Source: Holophagales bacterium (GTDB lineage Bacteria; Acidobacteriota; Thermoanaerobaculia; Multivoradales; Multivoraceae). From it: DNA of 64,000 bases. Both the position numbers and the translations under genes were made by a program. This document shows, one piece after another, positions 25,484-34,444 of this stretch (its first letter is position 1; each line of letters opens with the position of its first letter). The stretch lies in NCBI GenBank assembly GCA_009837885.1, contig VXSP01000045.1, positions 261,526 to 325,525 of the forward strand, read 5' to 3'. Below the pieces are notes generated by a model, which saw only the letters and a program-made list of their open reading frames with translations, searched no databases and had not been told where the DNA came from.

Positions 25484-26644
25484 ATGCGGTCCTTCGTTCT
25501 CCTCGTCCTGGTGGCTGCCCTGACGGCTGGCGGATGTTTCCTTGACCCTGGACTCTTCGTGGAAGTGACCAGACAGCCTTGGGGCGAAGTAGACGGCAAG
25601 GAGGTCGAGCTGTTCCGCCTCGAATCGCGATCCGGCACCGTTGTCGAGATCGCCGAGTTGGGCGGCGCGATCGTGTCGTTGACCGCCGCGGATCGCGACG
25701 GCGAATTCGCCGACGTTGTACTCGGCTTCAACGATCTCGACTCTTACCTCGCGGACACGAACCCGTACTTCGGGGCCATCGTCGGCCGCTACGCGAACCG
25801 GATCGCGGGCGGCGAGTTCACGCTTGACGGCAAGACCTACAACCTGCCACGAAACGACGGCGAGAACAGCCTCCACGGCGGCGTCCGCGGGCTGACCCGG
25901 GTGGTCTGGGACGGCGAGCCGATCAGGACCGAGGACGGCAGGGGCGTCGCTCTTCGGTACAGGAGTCCGGACGGTGAAGAGGGCTATCCAGGGAACGTCG
26001 ACTTCGAAGTGCGGTACATCCTGGGGTTCAACGATCTCCGCATCGAGGCGGAGGCAACGACCGACAAGCCCACCGTCGTCAATCTTTCCTTCCACTCCTA
26101 CTTCAACCTGAAGGGAGAAGGCGAGGGCGACATTCTGGATCACGAACTCGCCCTACTCAGCCTGTCCTACACGCCCGTTGATGCCAGCCTGATTCCCACC
26201 GGCGAGATCGCGTCCGTCTTGGGGACGCCAATGCGTTTCGTTCCTCCAATGCGGGTCGGCGAGCGGATCGACGACGACTTCGAGCAGCTTCGGCTAGCGG
26301 GCGGCTACGACCACAACTGGGTCGTCGACAGGTCCGGCGCCAGCGCCAGCGAGCAGGTATCGGTTGCGCGCTTGTACGAGCCGGCAAGCGGCAGGGAGCT
26401 CCAGGTCACGAGCAGCGCTCCCGGCTTGCAGCTCTACACGGGGAACTTTCTCGACGGTACGCTGGTCGGCAAGAGCGGTCGGCCCTATGTCCACCGGGGC
26501 GGCGTCTGCCTTGAGACCCAGCACTTTCCCGACTCGCCGAACCAACCTGGCTTCCCCAGTACGGTCCTGCGGCCAGGCGAGACCTACCGGCAGGTGACTG
26601 AGTACCTGTTCTATACGGACTCCGTCGGCCGGCGAGATCGCTAG
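25484..26644 (+). CDS. galM: Aldose 1-epimerase (mutarotase), exported lipoprotein
   Basis: A 386-residue galactose-mutarotase-like protein with a lipoprotein leader (LLVLVAALTAGGC, Cys near residue 18). Family landmarks: FGAIVGRYANRIAGGEFTLDGKTYNLPRNDGENSLHGG (split), VNLSFHSYFNLKGEG (catalytic His), GGYDHNWVVD, and TSAPGLQLYTGNFLDG with a C-terminal CLETQHFPDSPN. It interconverts alpha and beta aldose anomers, here outside the cytoplasm. It is divergent from the fumarase gene with a 64-bp spacing between starts. Confidence 0.92.
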   Translation: MRSFVLLVLVAALTAGGCFLDPGLFVEVTRQPWGEVDGKEVELFRLESRSGTVVEIAELGGAIVSLTAADRDGEFADVVLGFNDLDSYLADTNPYFGAIVGRYANRIAGGEFTLDGKTYNLPRNDGENSLHGGVRGLTRVVWDGEPIRTEDGRGVALRYRSPDGEEGYPGNVDFEVRYILGFNDLRIEAEATTDKPTVVNLSFHSYFNLKGEGEGDILDHELALLSLSYTPVDASLIPTGEIASVLGTPMRFVPPMRVGERIDDDFEQLRLAGGYDHNWVVDRSGASASEQVSVARLYEPASGRELQVTSSAPGLQLYTGNFLDGTLVGKSGRPYVHRGGVCLETQHFPDSPNQPGFPSTVLRPGETYRQVTEYLFYTDSVGRRDR

Positions 26645-26705
26645 CGGAGCGGCGTAGCGGCGTGGAGTAGCATCGCGACGGTGCCAACCAGGGTTCTTGT
26701 GGTCT

Positions 26706-26734
26706 TTGACGTTGCTTCCGTCGAAGCGTAGACT
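26706..26734 (+). promoter_or_regulatory. Sigma70-type promoter giving a predicted leaderless vapB mRNA
   Basis: TTGACG (26706-26711), a 17-bp spacer and TAGACT (26729-26734) lie 7 nt before the ATG at 26742. Transcription would start at or next to the initiation codon, and no Shine-Dalgarno precedes it. Confidence 0.7.
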
Positions 26735-26741
26735 GCGCATC

Positions 26742-26945
26742 ATGAAGACCACTGTGGATATTCCAGAACGTGAACTGGAAGATGCAATCAGGTTCACGAA
26801 CGCGAAGACGAAGCGCGAGGCGATCGTCGGGGCGATCACAGACTTCAACCGCCGGATGCGCATGGCGGAGCTGGTTCGCTACGCGGACACGTGCGACGAC
26901 CTGATGACGCCCGAGGAACTCCAGGCGCTTCGCCGTCGGGGCTAG
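26742..26945 (+). CDS. vapB: VapB-type antitoxin
   Basis: A 67-residue protein. MKTTVDIPERELEDAIRFTNAKTKREAIVGAITDFNRR (split) is the VapB/RHH pattern of the group often paired with PIN toxins. The C-terminus (DDLMTPEELQALRRRG) would contact the toxin. I chose the ATG at 26742 because the promoter ends 7 nt upstream and the fold begins there; a longer frame from 26697 includes promoter sequence. The toxin gene starts 5 bp after the stop. Confidence 0.88.
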   Translation: MKTTVDIPERELEDAIRFTNAKTKREAIVGAITDFNRRMRMAELVRYADTCDDLMTPEELQALRRRG

Positions 26946-26950
26946 GGCGG

Positions 26951-27334
26951 GTGATTCTCGTCGACACGTCGTCCTGGATTCACCTGCTGCGTCCGGACGG
27001 CGACTCGACCGTCCACGCGCGAGTCGAAGAGGCCCTCACGACCGGAACGGCCTGCTGGTGTCCGGTCGTTCAACTCGAGCTATGGAACGGCGCCCGTGGC
27101 GACCGCGAGCGCAGGGCGCTTCGCGGCCTTGCCGAGGCACTGCCGGAACTTTCCATCGACGAAGAGGTCTGGCGGACGGCCTACGGCCTGGCGCAACGGG
27201 CTCGCAGTCAAGGCGTCACGGTGCCTGCGACCGACGTACTCATCGCCGCGTGTGCCGCGCGTCACGACGCGGCGCTTGAGACCGCGGATAGCGACTTCGA
27301 CCTTCTGGCCTCGCTGGACGGCCCGACCAGCTAG
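26951..27334 (+). CDS. vapC: PIN-domain toxin VapC
   Basis: A 127-residue PIN nuclease starting with GTG at 26951. VILVDTSSWIHLLR carries the first catalytic Asp, CPVVQLELWNGARG the Glu, and VPATDVLIAACAARHDAALETADSDFDLLA the remaining acidic residues. It is placed directly after its antitoxin, as is usual for vapBC. A longer frame from 26891 overlaps vapB and adds non-PIN sequence. Confidence 0.9.
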   Translation: MILVDTSSWIHLLRPDGDSTVHARVEEALTTGTACWCPVVQLELWNGARGDRERRALRGLAEALPELSIDEEVWRTAYGLAQRARSQGVTVPATDVLIAACAARHDAALETADSDFDLLASLDGPTS

Positions 27335-27473
27335 CGCCCGCCGCCACCCGTTGACTGAAGGCTCGGCCAGGCCCGAAACCATCGCTTCCACGCCGCGTAA
27401 ACCAGAACCATAGAATGCGCGGCATGGAACGATCGGCCGGCGGCGCCAGTCCGCCGAAGCCAGCGGTGCGCCG

Positions 27474-28709
27474 GTGAGCGCCCCGGCGCCTCAGGGCGAG
27501 GGTTCCGACGGTTCGCCGCCGCGGCCGGATCTGTCCATCCTGCGCGACGACGACGAGTACGAATACCGTCCCCGGCGCGGACGTTTCATCAAGTGGGGGA
27601 TCCTGCTGCTGCTCGTGGCGGCCGCGGTCTTCGCCTTCTATCGGGTGCCGCCCGACCAGTACGTGCCCTTCCTCATGCCCGAGGTCGAGACGACGACGGT
27701 CCAGCGCCTGACCCCGGAGCAGGCGTCCACCGTGCTCACCGCGACCGGCTACACCTACGCGCGGGTGCGGGCGGCGGTGGGGGCGAAGATCATCGGCCGG
27801 ATCACGGAGTTGCACGTCGACGAGGGCGACGCGGTGGCGGCCGGCGACGTGATCGCGGTGCTCGACAGCGATGACCTCGAGGCGGCGGTGCGCCGCGCCC
27901 AGGCGTCGCTGATCGAAGCGACGGCGCGGCTCGCCGATGCGATACGGGAGGAGGCACGCCAGCGGCGCATCGTCGAGGCGGGTGTGGCGCCTTCCGCCGA
28001 TCTGGACGCGGCGGTCACGCAACTTCAGGTCACGCGAGCCCAGCTCGGCACGGCGCGGGCGAACCTGGAGTCGATCGAGGCCCAGCTCGCCTACACGGTC
28101 ATTCATGCCCCGGTGGACGGGGTGGTCATCGAGCGGACGGTCGAGGTGGGGGAGATGGTCGCGCCGGGAGGGTTCACCAGCCAGCAGGCCACCGGCGCGC
28201 TGGTGCGGATCGCCGATCCGACCTCGCTCGAGGTCGAGGCGGACATCAACGAGAGCTTCATCGCCCGGATCCAGCTCGGCCAGCCGGCGACGATCAAGGT
28301 CGACGCCGTGCCGGACCACGAGTACCACGGCACGCTGCGGCAGATCGTGCCGACCGCCGACCGGCAGCGCGCGGTGGTTCAGGTCAAGGTCACGATCGAC
28401 GACCGGGACGAGCGCCTGGTGCCGGACATGAGTTGCAGCGTCACGTTCCTGCAGGAGGGCGTCGACGAGACCGTGCTCCAGGCTGCCCCGAAGATCCTGG
28501 TCGCGGCGGAGGCGGTGGCGAACGACGGCGGCGGCGACTACGTCCTGCTCCTGCGCGACGGCCAACTGGAGCGGGCGCCGATCGAGCTCGGCCTGGAGCA
28601 GGACGGCAACCAGTTCGAGGTGCTATCGGGGCTTCGCGGCGGTGAGGTCGTCGTGCGAAGTCCGACACCGGAACTCACACCGGGCCTGCGCGTACGCGAG
28701 GCCTCCTGA
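27474..28709 (+). CDS. Efflux periplasmic adaptor (HlyD/MacA family)
   Basis: A 411-residue membrane-fusion protein. A cytoplasmic N-terminus of about 40 residues precedes one membrane anchor (WGILLLLVAAAVFAFY). The lipoyl half-motif GAKIIGRITELHVDEGDAVAAGDVIAVLD, an alpha-helical hairpin (residues ~120-205), the second lipoyl half IHAPVDGVVIERTVEVGEMV and beta-barrel/membrane-proximal domains follow. With the downstream ATPase and two FtsX-type permeases it forms a MacAB-like tripartite efflux or lipid/lipoprotein transport system. No outer-membrane channel lies in this operon. The start is GTG at 27474; the tiny frame 27424-27477 overlaps it as GTGA. Confidence 0.9.
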   Translation: MSAPAPQGEGSDGSPPRPDLSILRDDDEYEYRPRRGRFIKWGILLLLVAAAVFAFYRVPPDQYVPFLMPEVETTTVQRLTPEQASTVLTATGYTYARVRAAVGAKIIGRITELHVDEGDAVAAGDVIAVLDSDDLEAAVRRAQASLIEATARLADAIREEARQRRIVEAGVAPSADLDAAVTQLQVTRAQLGTARANLESIEAQLAYTVIHAPVDGVVIERTVEVGEMVAPGGFTSQQATGALVRIADPTSLEVEADINESFIARIQLGQPATIKVDAVPDHEYHGTLRQIVPTADRQRAVVQVKVTIDDRDERLVPDMSCSVTFLQEGVDETVLQAAPKILVAAEAVANDGGGDYVLLLRDGQLERAPIELGLEQDGNQFEVLSGLRGGEVVVRSPTPELTPGLRVREAS

Positions 28710-28747
28710 AAACAGCGAGCAGAGAGATCCAACGAGGGAGCTGATAG

Positions 28748-29446
28748 ATGGCTGAAACCGTCGTCCAGATGCGCGACGTGACGAAGAACTACCGGCGTGA
28801 CGCCTTCGAACTGAAGGTGCTCCAGGGCATCACCCTGAACGTTGAGGCGGGCGACTTCGTCGCCTTGATGGGGCCGTCCGGTTCCGGCAAGAGCACGTTG
28901 CTGAACCTGCTCGCCGGCATCGACCAGCCGAGCAGCGGGGACCTGGTCGTCGCCGGCGAACAGGTGAGCCGGATGAACGAGAGCAAGCTCGCCAGGTGGC
29001 GCCAGCGGCACATCGGCTTCATCTTTCAGTTCTACAACCTGATTCCGGTGCTGACGGCCTATGAGAACGTGGAGCTACCGCTGACGCTGCGGCGCGGATC
29101 GCGGGCGGCGCGGAAGCGGCGGGTCGAGACCGCGCTTTCGGTGGTCGGCCTGCAGAACCGGATGAAGCACTACCCACGGCAACTCTCGGGCGGCCAGGAA
29201 CAGCGGGTGGCGATCGCCCGGGCGATCGTCACCGACCCGACCCTGCTGCTCGCCGACGAGCCGACCGGCGATCTCGACGCGGACTCGGGGCGGGAGATCC
29301 TCGACCTCCTCGGTCAACTGAACGAGCAGTTCAACAAGACGATTCTCATGGTGACCCACGATCCGAACGCGGCCGCGAGGGCGAAGCGCCTGGTGCGGCT
29401 CGACAAGGGACAACTGGTGTCGGGCGACGCGGGAGCTGGAGCATGA
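28748..29446 (+). CDS. ABC transporter ATP-binding protein (MacB/LolD type)
   Basis: A 232-residue cytoplasmic ATPase. Walker A GPSGSGKST (about residues 39-47), Q-loop in FIFQFYNLIPVLTAYENVELP, signature LSGGQEQRVAIARA, Walker B LLLADEPTGDLD and H-loop TILMVTHDPN are all present and intact. It follows the adaptor by 38 bp with GAGGGAGC as ribosome-binding site, and overlaps the first permease by 4 bp (ATGA), implying coupling. It powers the efflux system encoded by 27474-31774. Confidence 0.95.
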   Translation: MAETVVQMRDVTKNYRRDAFELKVLQGITLNVEAGDFVALMGPSGSGKSTLLNLLAGIDQPSSGDLVVAGEQVSRMNESKLARWRQRHIGFIFQFYNLIPVLTAYENVELPLTLRRGSRAARKRRVETALSVVGLQNRMKHYPRQLSGGQEQRVAIARAIVTDPTLLLADEPTGDLDADSGREILDLLGQLNEQFNKTILMVTHDPNAAARAKRLVRLDKGQLVSGDAGAGA

Positions 29447-30588
29447 TCAAGCTGATTCGACGCAATCTGCTGCGCAACAAGCGCCGCACCTTCCTGACGA
29501 TGGCCAGCCTGGCGATGGCGCTGTTCATCCTGTCGCTGCTGGGCGTGGTCAACGATGCGATGAGCTTCGCCGACGAGTCCGAGATCCCCGACCGGCTGGT
29601 CGTGCGCAACGCGATCTCGCTGACGTTCCCGCTGCCCGAGGCGTACGAAGCGCGCCTGCGGTCGATCGAGCACGTCGTCGAGGTGTCGCCGCAGAACTGG
29701 TTCCAGGGTGTCTACAAGGACCAGCGACCCGAGAACTTCTTCCCGCGCTTCACGATCGATCCGGACACCTTCCGGACCGTCTTCTACGAGTACGAGTGGG
29801 ATGAGACGGAGTGGGAAGCGTTCGCGGCCCAGCGGACCGCCTTTGCCGCCGGCCGCGCGCTTGCCGAGGACCAGGGGTGGGCCATCGGCGACACGATCGC
29901 GATTCAGGGCGACATCTACCCGATCAACGTCGAACTCGAACTCCGAGCCATCTTCGACTACGAGGACGAGGCGCAGGAGCGGCAGATGTTCTTCCACCGG
30001 CGCTACGTGGAAGAGGCGATGAACAACCCAGGCCAGAACGGCACCTACTGGCTGCTCCTGGACGATCCGGACGCGACACCGGCGGTGATCGCGGCGGCCG
30101 AAGCGATGTTCGAGAACTCGGACAATCAGGTGCGTGCCGAGACTGCCAAGGCGTTCGCGGAATCGTTCGGGGAGATGCTGGGCAACGTCCGGCTTTTCTT
30201 CCTGGTGATCGGGTCGGGGATCGTCTTCTCGATCTTCTCCATTACCGCGGTCACGATGGCGATGGCGGCGCGCGAGCGGACCACGGAGGTTTCCGTGCTG
30301 CGCACCCTGGGCTTCCGGCGTAACCAGGTGATCGGCATGGTGCTCGGCGAGTCCCTGACCGTGGGCGTACTCGGTTCCCTCCTGGGAATCGGAATCGCTT
30401 CGGTTCTCATCCAGGGCCTGACTCCGATACTGGACCAGATGGGCTTCGGCTTCGGCGGCTTCGGACTCGACGCCCAGACCGCGGGGCTCGCGGTGGCCAT
30501 TGGCATAGCGATCGGCCTGTTGAGCGGCGTCTTCCCGGCGGTTGCCGCCGCCCGGCTCAAGATCGTCGACGGACTGAGGCGGCTCTGA
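29443..30588 (+). CDS. ABC transporter permease, FtsX/MacB-like (first)
   Basis: A 381-residue permease. TM1 (FLTMASLAMALFILSLLGVV) is followed by a MacB-like periplasmic domain of about 200 residues and a C-terminal FtsX domain with three TMs (FFLVIGSGIVFSIFSITAV; VLGESLTVGVLGSLLGIGIASV; LAVAIGIAIGLLSGVFPAVAAARL). EVSVLRTLGFRRNQVIGMVLGE is the coupling-helix motif that contacts the ATPase. It overlaps the ATPase gene by 4 bp and is followed 28 bp later by a second permease; together they probably form a heterodimer. Confidence 0.92.
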   Translation: MIKLIRRNLLRNKRRTFLTMASLAMALFILSLLGVVNDAMSFADESEIPDRLVVRNAISLTFPLPEAYEARLRSIEHVVEVSPQNWFQGVYKDQRPENFFPRFTIDPDTFRTVFYEYEWDETEWEAFAAQRTAFAAGRALAEDQGWAIGDTIAIQGDIYPINVELELRAIFDYEDEAQERQMFFHRRYVEEAMNNPGQNGTYWLLLDDPDATPAVIAAAEAMFENSDNQVRAETAKAFAESFGEMLGNVRLFFLVIGSGIVFSIFSITAVTMAMAARERTTEVSVLRTLGFRRNQVIGMVLGESLTVGVLGSLLGIGIASVLIQGLTPILDQMGFGFGGFGLDAQTAGLAVAIGIAIGLLSGVFPAVAAARLKIVDGLRRL

Positions 30589-30616
30589 TGGTGGGCGGCG
30601 CGGGCAAGGAGACGGC

Positions 30617-31774
30617 ATGATTCCGATCAAGTACACGTACCGTAACCTGTTCGAACGGCGTGGCGTGGCGTTCATGACGCTCGCCTCGATCGGCTTCGTC
30701 GTTCTCGTCTACATCGGCGTGCTCGCCCTCGCCGGCGGCCTGCAGGCCGCGTTCGCGGACACAGGGGACGCCTCGGTCGTCATCGTGATGCGGGACGGCA
30801 CACGCGCCGAGATGGAGAGTTCCTACGCTCAGGAGAGCCACCGGCTGTTGACCGCGATGCCCGGCATCGAACGAACGGCCGACGGCGCCGTGATCGCCTC
30901 CGGCGAAACGGTCACGATCCAGATCTTCAAGCGGGTCGACGGCACCGAGACGAACGTGATGGTCCGCGGCGTCGAGCCCGGAGCGTTCGCCATTCGGCCC
31001 GGCTTCGAGATCACCGAGGGCCGGGTCTTCGAGCCGGGCCGGGGCGAGATCATCGTCGGCCGCAGCCTGGCCGGCCGGCTCGGCCTGCGAGTCGGCGACG
31101 AGCGCAAGATGGGCCGGAACACGTTCCGGGTCGTGGGCACGTTCGCCGGCGTGGGCGCCCACGGCTCCGAGATCTGGGGGGACTACCGCGACCTGGGCGA
31201 TTCGTTCCGCCGCAGCGGCTACTACTCGTCGACCCGGCTCCAGGCGGCGTCGCCGGGCGCGGCGCGCAACCTGATCGAGACGGTCAAGGCCGACCAGCGG
31301 CTCCAGGTGCAGGCCCTGACGGAACCCGAGTACTACGAGCTCCAGTCGGAAACGTCATCGGGCCAGTTCATCATCCTCGGCAACGTGCTGGCCGTGCTGA
31401 TGGCGATCGGCGCCTGCTTCGCCGCCGCGAACACGATGTACGCGCAGGTCGCCGCCCGCGCGCGCGAGATCGGCACCCTGCGCGCCCTCGGTTTCAAGCG
31501 GCGCTCGATCATGGGCAGCTTCTTCCTGGAAGCGGTGCTGCTCGGGGTGGTCGCGGGCGGCTTCGGCGCCCTGCTGTCGCTTCCCCTCAACGCGATCCAG
31601 ACTGGCACGATGAACCAGGTGACGTTCAGCGAGATCACGTTCCAGTTGCGCACGACGCCGTTCGCCCTCTTCTCGGGCATCTTCCTGGCCACCGTGACCG
31701 GCGTCCTCGGCGGCCTGCTGCCGGCGTTTGGCGCCTCGCGCCAGAAGATCACCGACCTTCTCCGCGAAGCGTAA
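30617..31774 (+). CDS. ABC transporter permease, FtsX/MacB-like (second)
   Basis: A 385-residue permease with the same layout as its upstream neighbour: TM1 near the N-terminus (MTLASIGFVVLVYIGVLALAGG), a periplasmic MacB-like region, and a three-TM FtsX domain. EIGTLRALGFKRRSIMGSFFLEAV is the coupling helix. It ends the operon; a dispersed two-hairpin repeat starts at 31776, immediately after the stop, and may stabilise or terminate the mRNA. Confidence 0.92.
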   Translation: MIPIKYTYRNLFERRGVAFMTLASIGFVVLVYIGVLALAGGLQAAFADTGDASVVIVMRDGTRAEMESSYAQESHRLLTAMPGIERTADGAVIASGETVTIQIFKRVDGTETNVMVRGVEPGAFAIRPGFEITEGRVFEPGRGEIIVGRSLAGRLGLRVGDERKMGRNTFRVVGTFAGVGAHGSEIWGDYRDLGDSFRRSGYYSSTRLQAASPGAARNLIETVKADQRLQVQALTEPEYYELQSETSSGQFIILGNVLAVLMAIGACFAAANTMYAQVAARAREIGTLRALGFKRRSIMGSFFLEAVLLGVVAGGFGALLSLPLNAIQTGTMNQVTFSEITFQLRTTPFALFSGIFLATVTGVLGGLLPAFGASRQKITDLLREA

Positions 31775-31775
31775 A

Positions 31776-31845
31776 CACTGGGTGCGCGTGCCGGTGCGCC
31801 GGCCCTCTGGCCGGCATCCACGCGAGCCGCGAAGCGGCGAGCCCG
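31776..31845 (-). repeat. Dispersed two-hairpin repeat, copy E (reverse orientation)
   Basis: Its reverse complement reads CTCGCCGCTTCGCGGCTCG..., then a GGATGCCGG hairpin, and ends GCGCACCCAGTG, matching the copies at 34387, 44351 and 45358. This copy has an extra ~12 bp in the second stem. It lies between the second permease and the sulfatase. Confidence 0.8.
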
Positions 31846-31846
31846 A

Positions 31847-33403
31847 GTGGCCGTGTACCCTGAAGGAACGGTGTCGAGCCCTTCGGTCCGTCTTTCCCAG
31901 ACCTCTCTGTTGGTCGCCGCGACGCTCCTTGTCGCCGCCTGCCATGACTCGCTGACGCCGGCTGCACCGGCCTCAGTGACCCTCCCCAACATCGTCCTCA
32001 TCGTCCCGGACGACCTCGGTCATCACGACGTCAGCTTCAACGGCGGCGAGATCGCGACCCCGAACATCGACCGGATTGCCGCCGAGGGGGTGCTGATCGA
32101 TCGCTTCTACACGGCGCCGATCTGCTCGCCGACCCGGGCGGGCTTGATGACTGGCCGCTATCCCATCCGCTACGGGCTGATGCGGAATGTCATCGCACCC
32201 TGGCAGGACTTCGGGCTGGACACCGCGGAGGTCACGCTGCCTGAGGTGCTGGCAAGGGCCGGCTATGAGCACCGCGCCGCTTTCGGCAAATGGCATCTGG
32301 GCCACGTCCGCCGGGAGCACCACCCGCTGCGCCGCGGCTTCACGGAGTTCGTCGGCCACAACACGTCGATCGACTACTTCACGAAGGAGCGCTTCGGAGA
32401 ACGGGACTGGTTTCACGGCTACGAGCCGGTAGACGAAGAGGGTTACGTCACGGACCTCGTGGCCGAGCACGCGGTCCGGTTCATCGACCGGCACGCGAAC
32501 GGCCAGGCGCCGTTCTTCCTCTACGTTCCGTTCAACGCGGCGCACTCTCCGCTGCAGGCGAAGGAGGAGGACCTGCCGCGATACGCTCACCTGGACGCGG
32601 TCGAGCCGCCGCGCAGTTGGGAGGAAGTCACCGCCGGCTGGCCTCTTGGGCCGGAGGAGCAGCGCCGCGAAGACCGTCGCGTCCACGCCTCGATGGTTCA
32701 CGCGCTGGACGAGGGCGTGGGCCGCATCCTCCGGGCGCTCGACGATCGCGGCATCGCGGAGAACACTCTCGTCCTCTTCTTCAGCGACAACGGCGGCGGC
32801 CTCGGCGCCGCTGACAACGGGCCCTACCGGGGCACGAAGAGCACCGTCTTCGAGGGCGGCACGCGCGTCGCCGCGGCAGCGCGCTGGCCGACGGGGGGCA
32901 TCTCGGGCGGCCGCCGGGTGAAGCCGCCGGTCGCCTACATCGACATCCTGCCGACCCTGATGGGCGTCGCCGGCTTGAACGACCACGGCGGCAAGGAACT
33001 GGACGGTCGGGACGTCAGCGACGTGCTCGCCGGCGCGGACGTCGACGGACCGGAGCGCGACCTGTACTCCTTCGTCGGCCAGAAGAACCCGGAGCGGGAG
33101 CAAGTGTCGGTGATGTCGGGCGCCTGGAAGCTCGTCGTCATCGGCCCGCCGCTCGACCGACCCGGATCGGCGCCGGCGTCCGAGCAGCTTCTGTACCGGA
33201 TCGAGGAGGATCCCTTCGAAGAACGGAACCTGGTCACGGACCATCCGCACGTGGTCGAGCGTCTCCTCGAAAAGGCCCATGATTTCCGCGCCCTGCAACC
33301 GCCGAACCCGGTGGGGTCCTTCGGCGTGGGTATGGAAGGGTTCGAGCCGCCGCCGAACTGGCGGTTCCCTGAAGCCGATACCACCGAATCAGGAGGATCC
33401 TGA
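31847..33403 (+). CDS. Type I sulfatase (arylsulfatase family), exported lipoprotein
   Basis: About 518 residues. The lipoprotein leader is TSLLVAATLLVAAC. The alkaline-phosphatase-like sulfatase domain starts NIVLIVPDDLGHHD (metal-binding Asp pair). APICSPTRAGLMTGRYP has the CSPTR signature whose Cys (residue 93 from this start) must be converted to formylglycine; no modifying enzyme lies in the window. GKWHLGH and VLFFSDNGGG complete the active site. It removes sulfate esters, probably from polysaccharides. Start uncertain: the GTG at 31847 abuts a repeat, and GTG at 31853 or 31871 (AAGGA upstream) gives a more typical leader. It is followed 2 bp later by the lipocalin-like lipoprotein gene. 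Confidence 0.9.
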   Translation: MAVYPEGTVSSPSVRLSQTSLLVAATLLVAACHDSLTPAAPASVTLPNIVLIVPDDLGHHDVSFNGGEIATPNIDRIAAEGVLIDRFYTAPICSPTRAGLMTGRYPIRYGLMRNVIAPWQDFGLDTAEVTLPEVLARAGYEHRAAFGKWHLGHVRREHHPLRRGFTEFVGHNTSIDYFTKERFGERDWFHGYEPVDEEGYVTDLVAEHAVRFIDRHANGQAPFFLYVPFNAAHSPLQAKEEDLPRYAHLDAVEPPRSWEEVTAGWPLGPEEQRREDRRVHASMVHALDEGVGRILRALDDRGIAENTLVLFFSDNGGGLGAADNGPYRGTKSTVFEGGTRVAAAARWPTGGISGGRRVKPPVAYIDILPTLMGVAGLNDHGGKELDGRDVSDVLAGADVDGPERDLYSFVGQKNPEREQVSVMSGAWKLVVIGPPLDRPGSAPASEQLLYRIEEDPFEERNLVTDHPHVVERLLEKAHDFRALQPPNPVGSFGVGMEGFEPPPNWRFPEADTTESGGS

Positions 33404-33405
33404 CC

Positions 33406-34362
33406 ATGCGTTCGAGTTACTGTGCCCTCGTCGGCGTCGCCCTGCTACTTGGTGGCTGCGCTGGTCCCACCGCCGACCAGTCGTCCGCCCCGGCCGCGCC
33501 CGGCGACCCGGGCGCGCCGTTTCACGGCGCCTGGGAGTTGGCTTCGGTCGTTCGCTACTCGGGCGACGGCGAGGAGTTGTCGCGCAACGAATCGTCGACC
33601 GGCTTCATCATGTACGACCCGGCCGGAACGATGGGTGTCGTCATCCAGGGCGCCGATCGCGCGCCGTATGCGGGTGATGAGGCGACACCCGAGGAGATCC
33701 TGGCGGCCTACCGGTCGTACACGTCCTACTTCGGCGGCTTCACGGTGGACCCGGAGGCGGGCACCGTCACCCACCACCTGCGGGCGAGCATGAACCCGCG
33801 CGGCGCCGGCTCGGACTACGTCCGTCACTACGAATTCGAGGAGGACCGCCTGACTCTGCAGCCACCTGCCGGCGCCGACGGCGGCGTCGTGCGGCTGACC
33901 TGGAGGCGGCTGTCCGACCTGGCCGAACTCACGGACGAGCACCGCCGCTTCATCGGCTTCTGGGAGTTCGCGCGGCTGGACCGCACCGACGACTCGGGCA
34001 CAGCGCTGCCGGTGCAGCGGACCTACGAGGACGGCTTCATCATCTACACGGCCTCCGGCCACATGGCGGTTCACCTGGTGCGTCCGGGCCGGGAACTCTC
34101 CGCCGCCGGCCGCCCGACGGCGGAGGAGGCCGCCGCCGCGATGAGCACCCACGTCAGCTACTTCGGGCCGTACACGATCCACGAGGAAGAGGGATTCGTC
34201 GTTCACCAGCGGCCCGGTTGCTGGTTTCCCGGCTGCATCGGCTCGGACGCCCGGCGCGGCTACGAGTTCGGAGACGGCACGCTGACGCTAAGGCCGCCGG
34301 CGCGGGAAGTCGACGGTGGCACAGTTCAGGACGCTTTGACGTGGGAACGTGTCGGCGAGTAG
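33406..34362 (+). CDS. Lipoprotein with two lipocalin-like domains
   Basis: A 318-residue lipoprotein (VALLLGGC, Cys near residue 18). Residues ~38-168 and ~176-318 are two copies of a lipocalin_5-like domain: GAWELASVVRY...GFIMYDPAGTMGVVI...YTSYFGGFTVDPEAGTVTHH in the first, and GFWEFARLDR...GFIIYTASGHMAVHLV...HVSYFGPYTIHEEEGFVVHQ in the second. This is an internal duplication. It probably binds a small hydrophobic ligand in the envelope. It starts 2 bp after the sulfatase stop, with AGGAGG upstream, so the two are surely cotranscribed. Confidence 0.85.
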   Translation: MRSSYCALVGVALLLGGCAGPTADQSSAPAAPGDPGAPFHGAWELASVVRYSGDGEELSRNESSTGFIMYDPAGTMGVVIQGADRAPYAGDEATPEEILAAYRSYTSYFGGFTVDPEAGTVTHHLRASMNPRGAGSDYVRHYEFEEDRLTLQPPAGADGGVVRLTWRRLSDLAELTDEHRRFIGFWEFARLDRTDDSGTALPVQRTYEDGFIIYTASGHMAVHLVRPGRELSAAGRPTAEEAAAAMSTHVSYFGPYTIHEEEGFVVHQRPGCWFPGCIGSDARRGYEFGDGTLTLRPPAREVDGGTVQDALTWERVGE

Positions 34363-34386
34363 GAGGCGGCTCGGCTCACCACCTTC

Positions 34387-34439
34387 CTCGCCGCTCCGCG
34401 GCTCGTTGGATGCCGACGGGGACGTCGGCGCACCCAGTG
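34387..34439 (+). repeat. Dispersed two-hairpin repeat, copy A
   Basis: About 53 bp: hairpin GCCGC-TCC-GCGGC, then GGATGCCGACGGGGACGTCGGC, ending GCGCACCCAGTG. It sits between the convergent ends of the lipocalin-like lipoprotein and the epoxide-hydrolase-like gene. Confidence 0.85.
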
Positions 34440-34444
34440 TGTAG

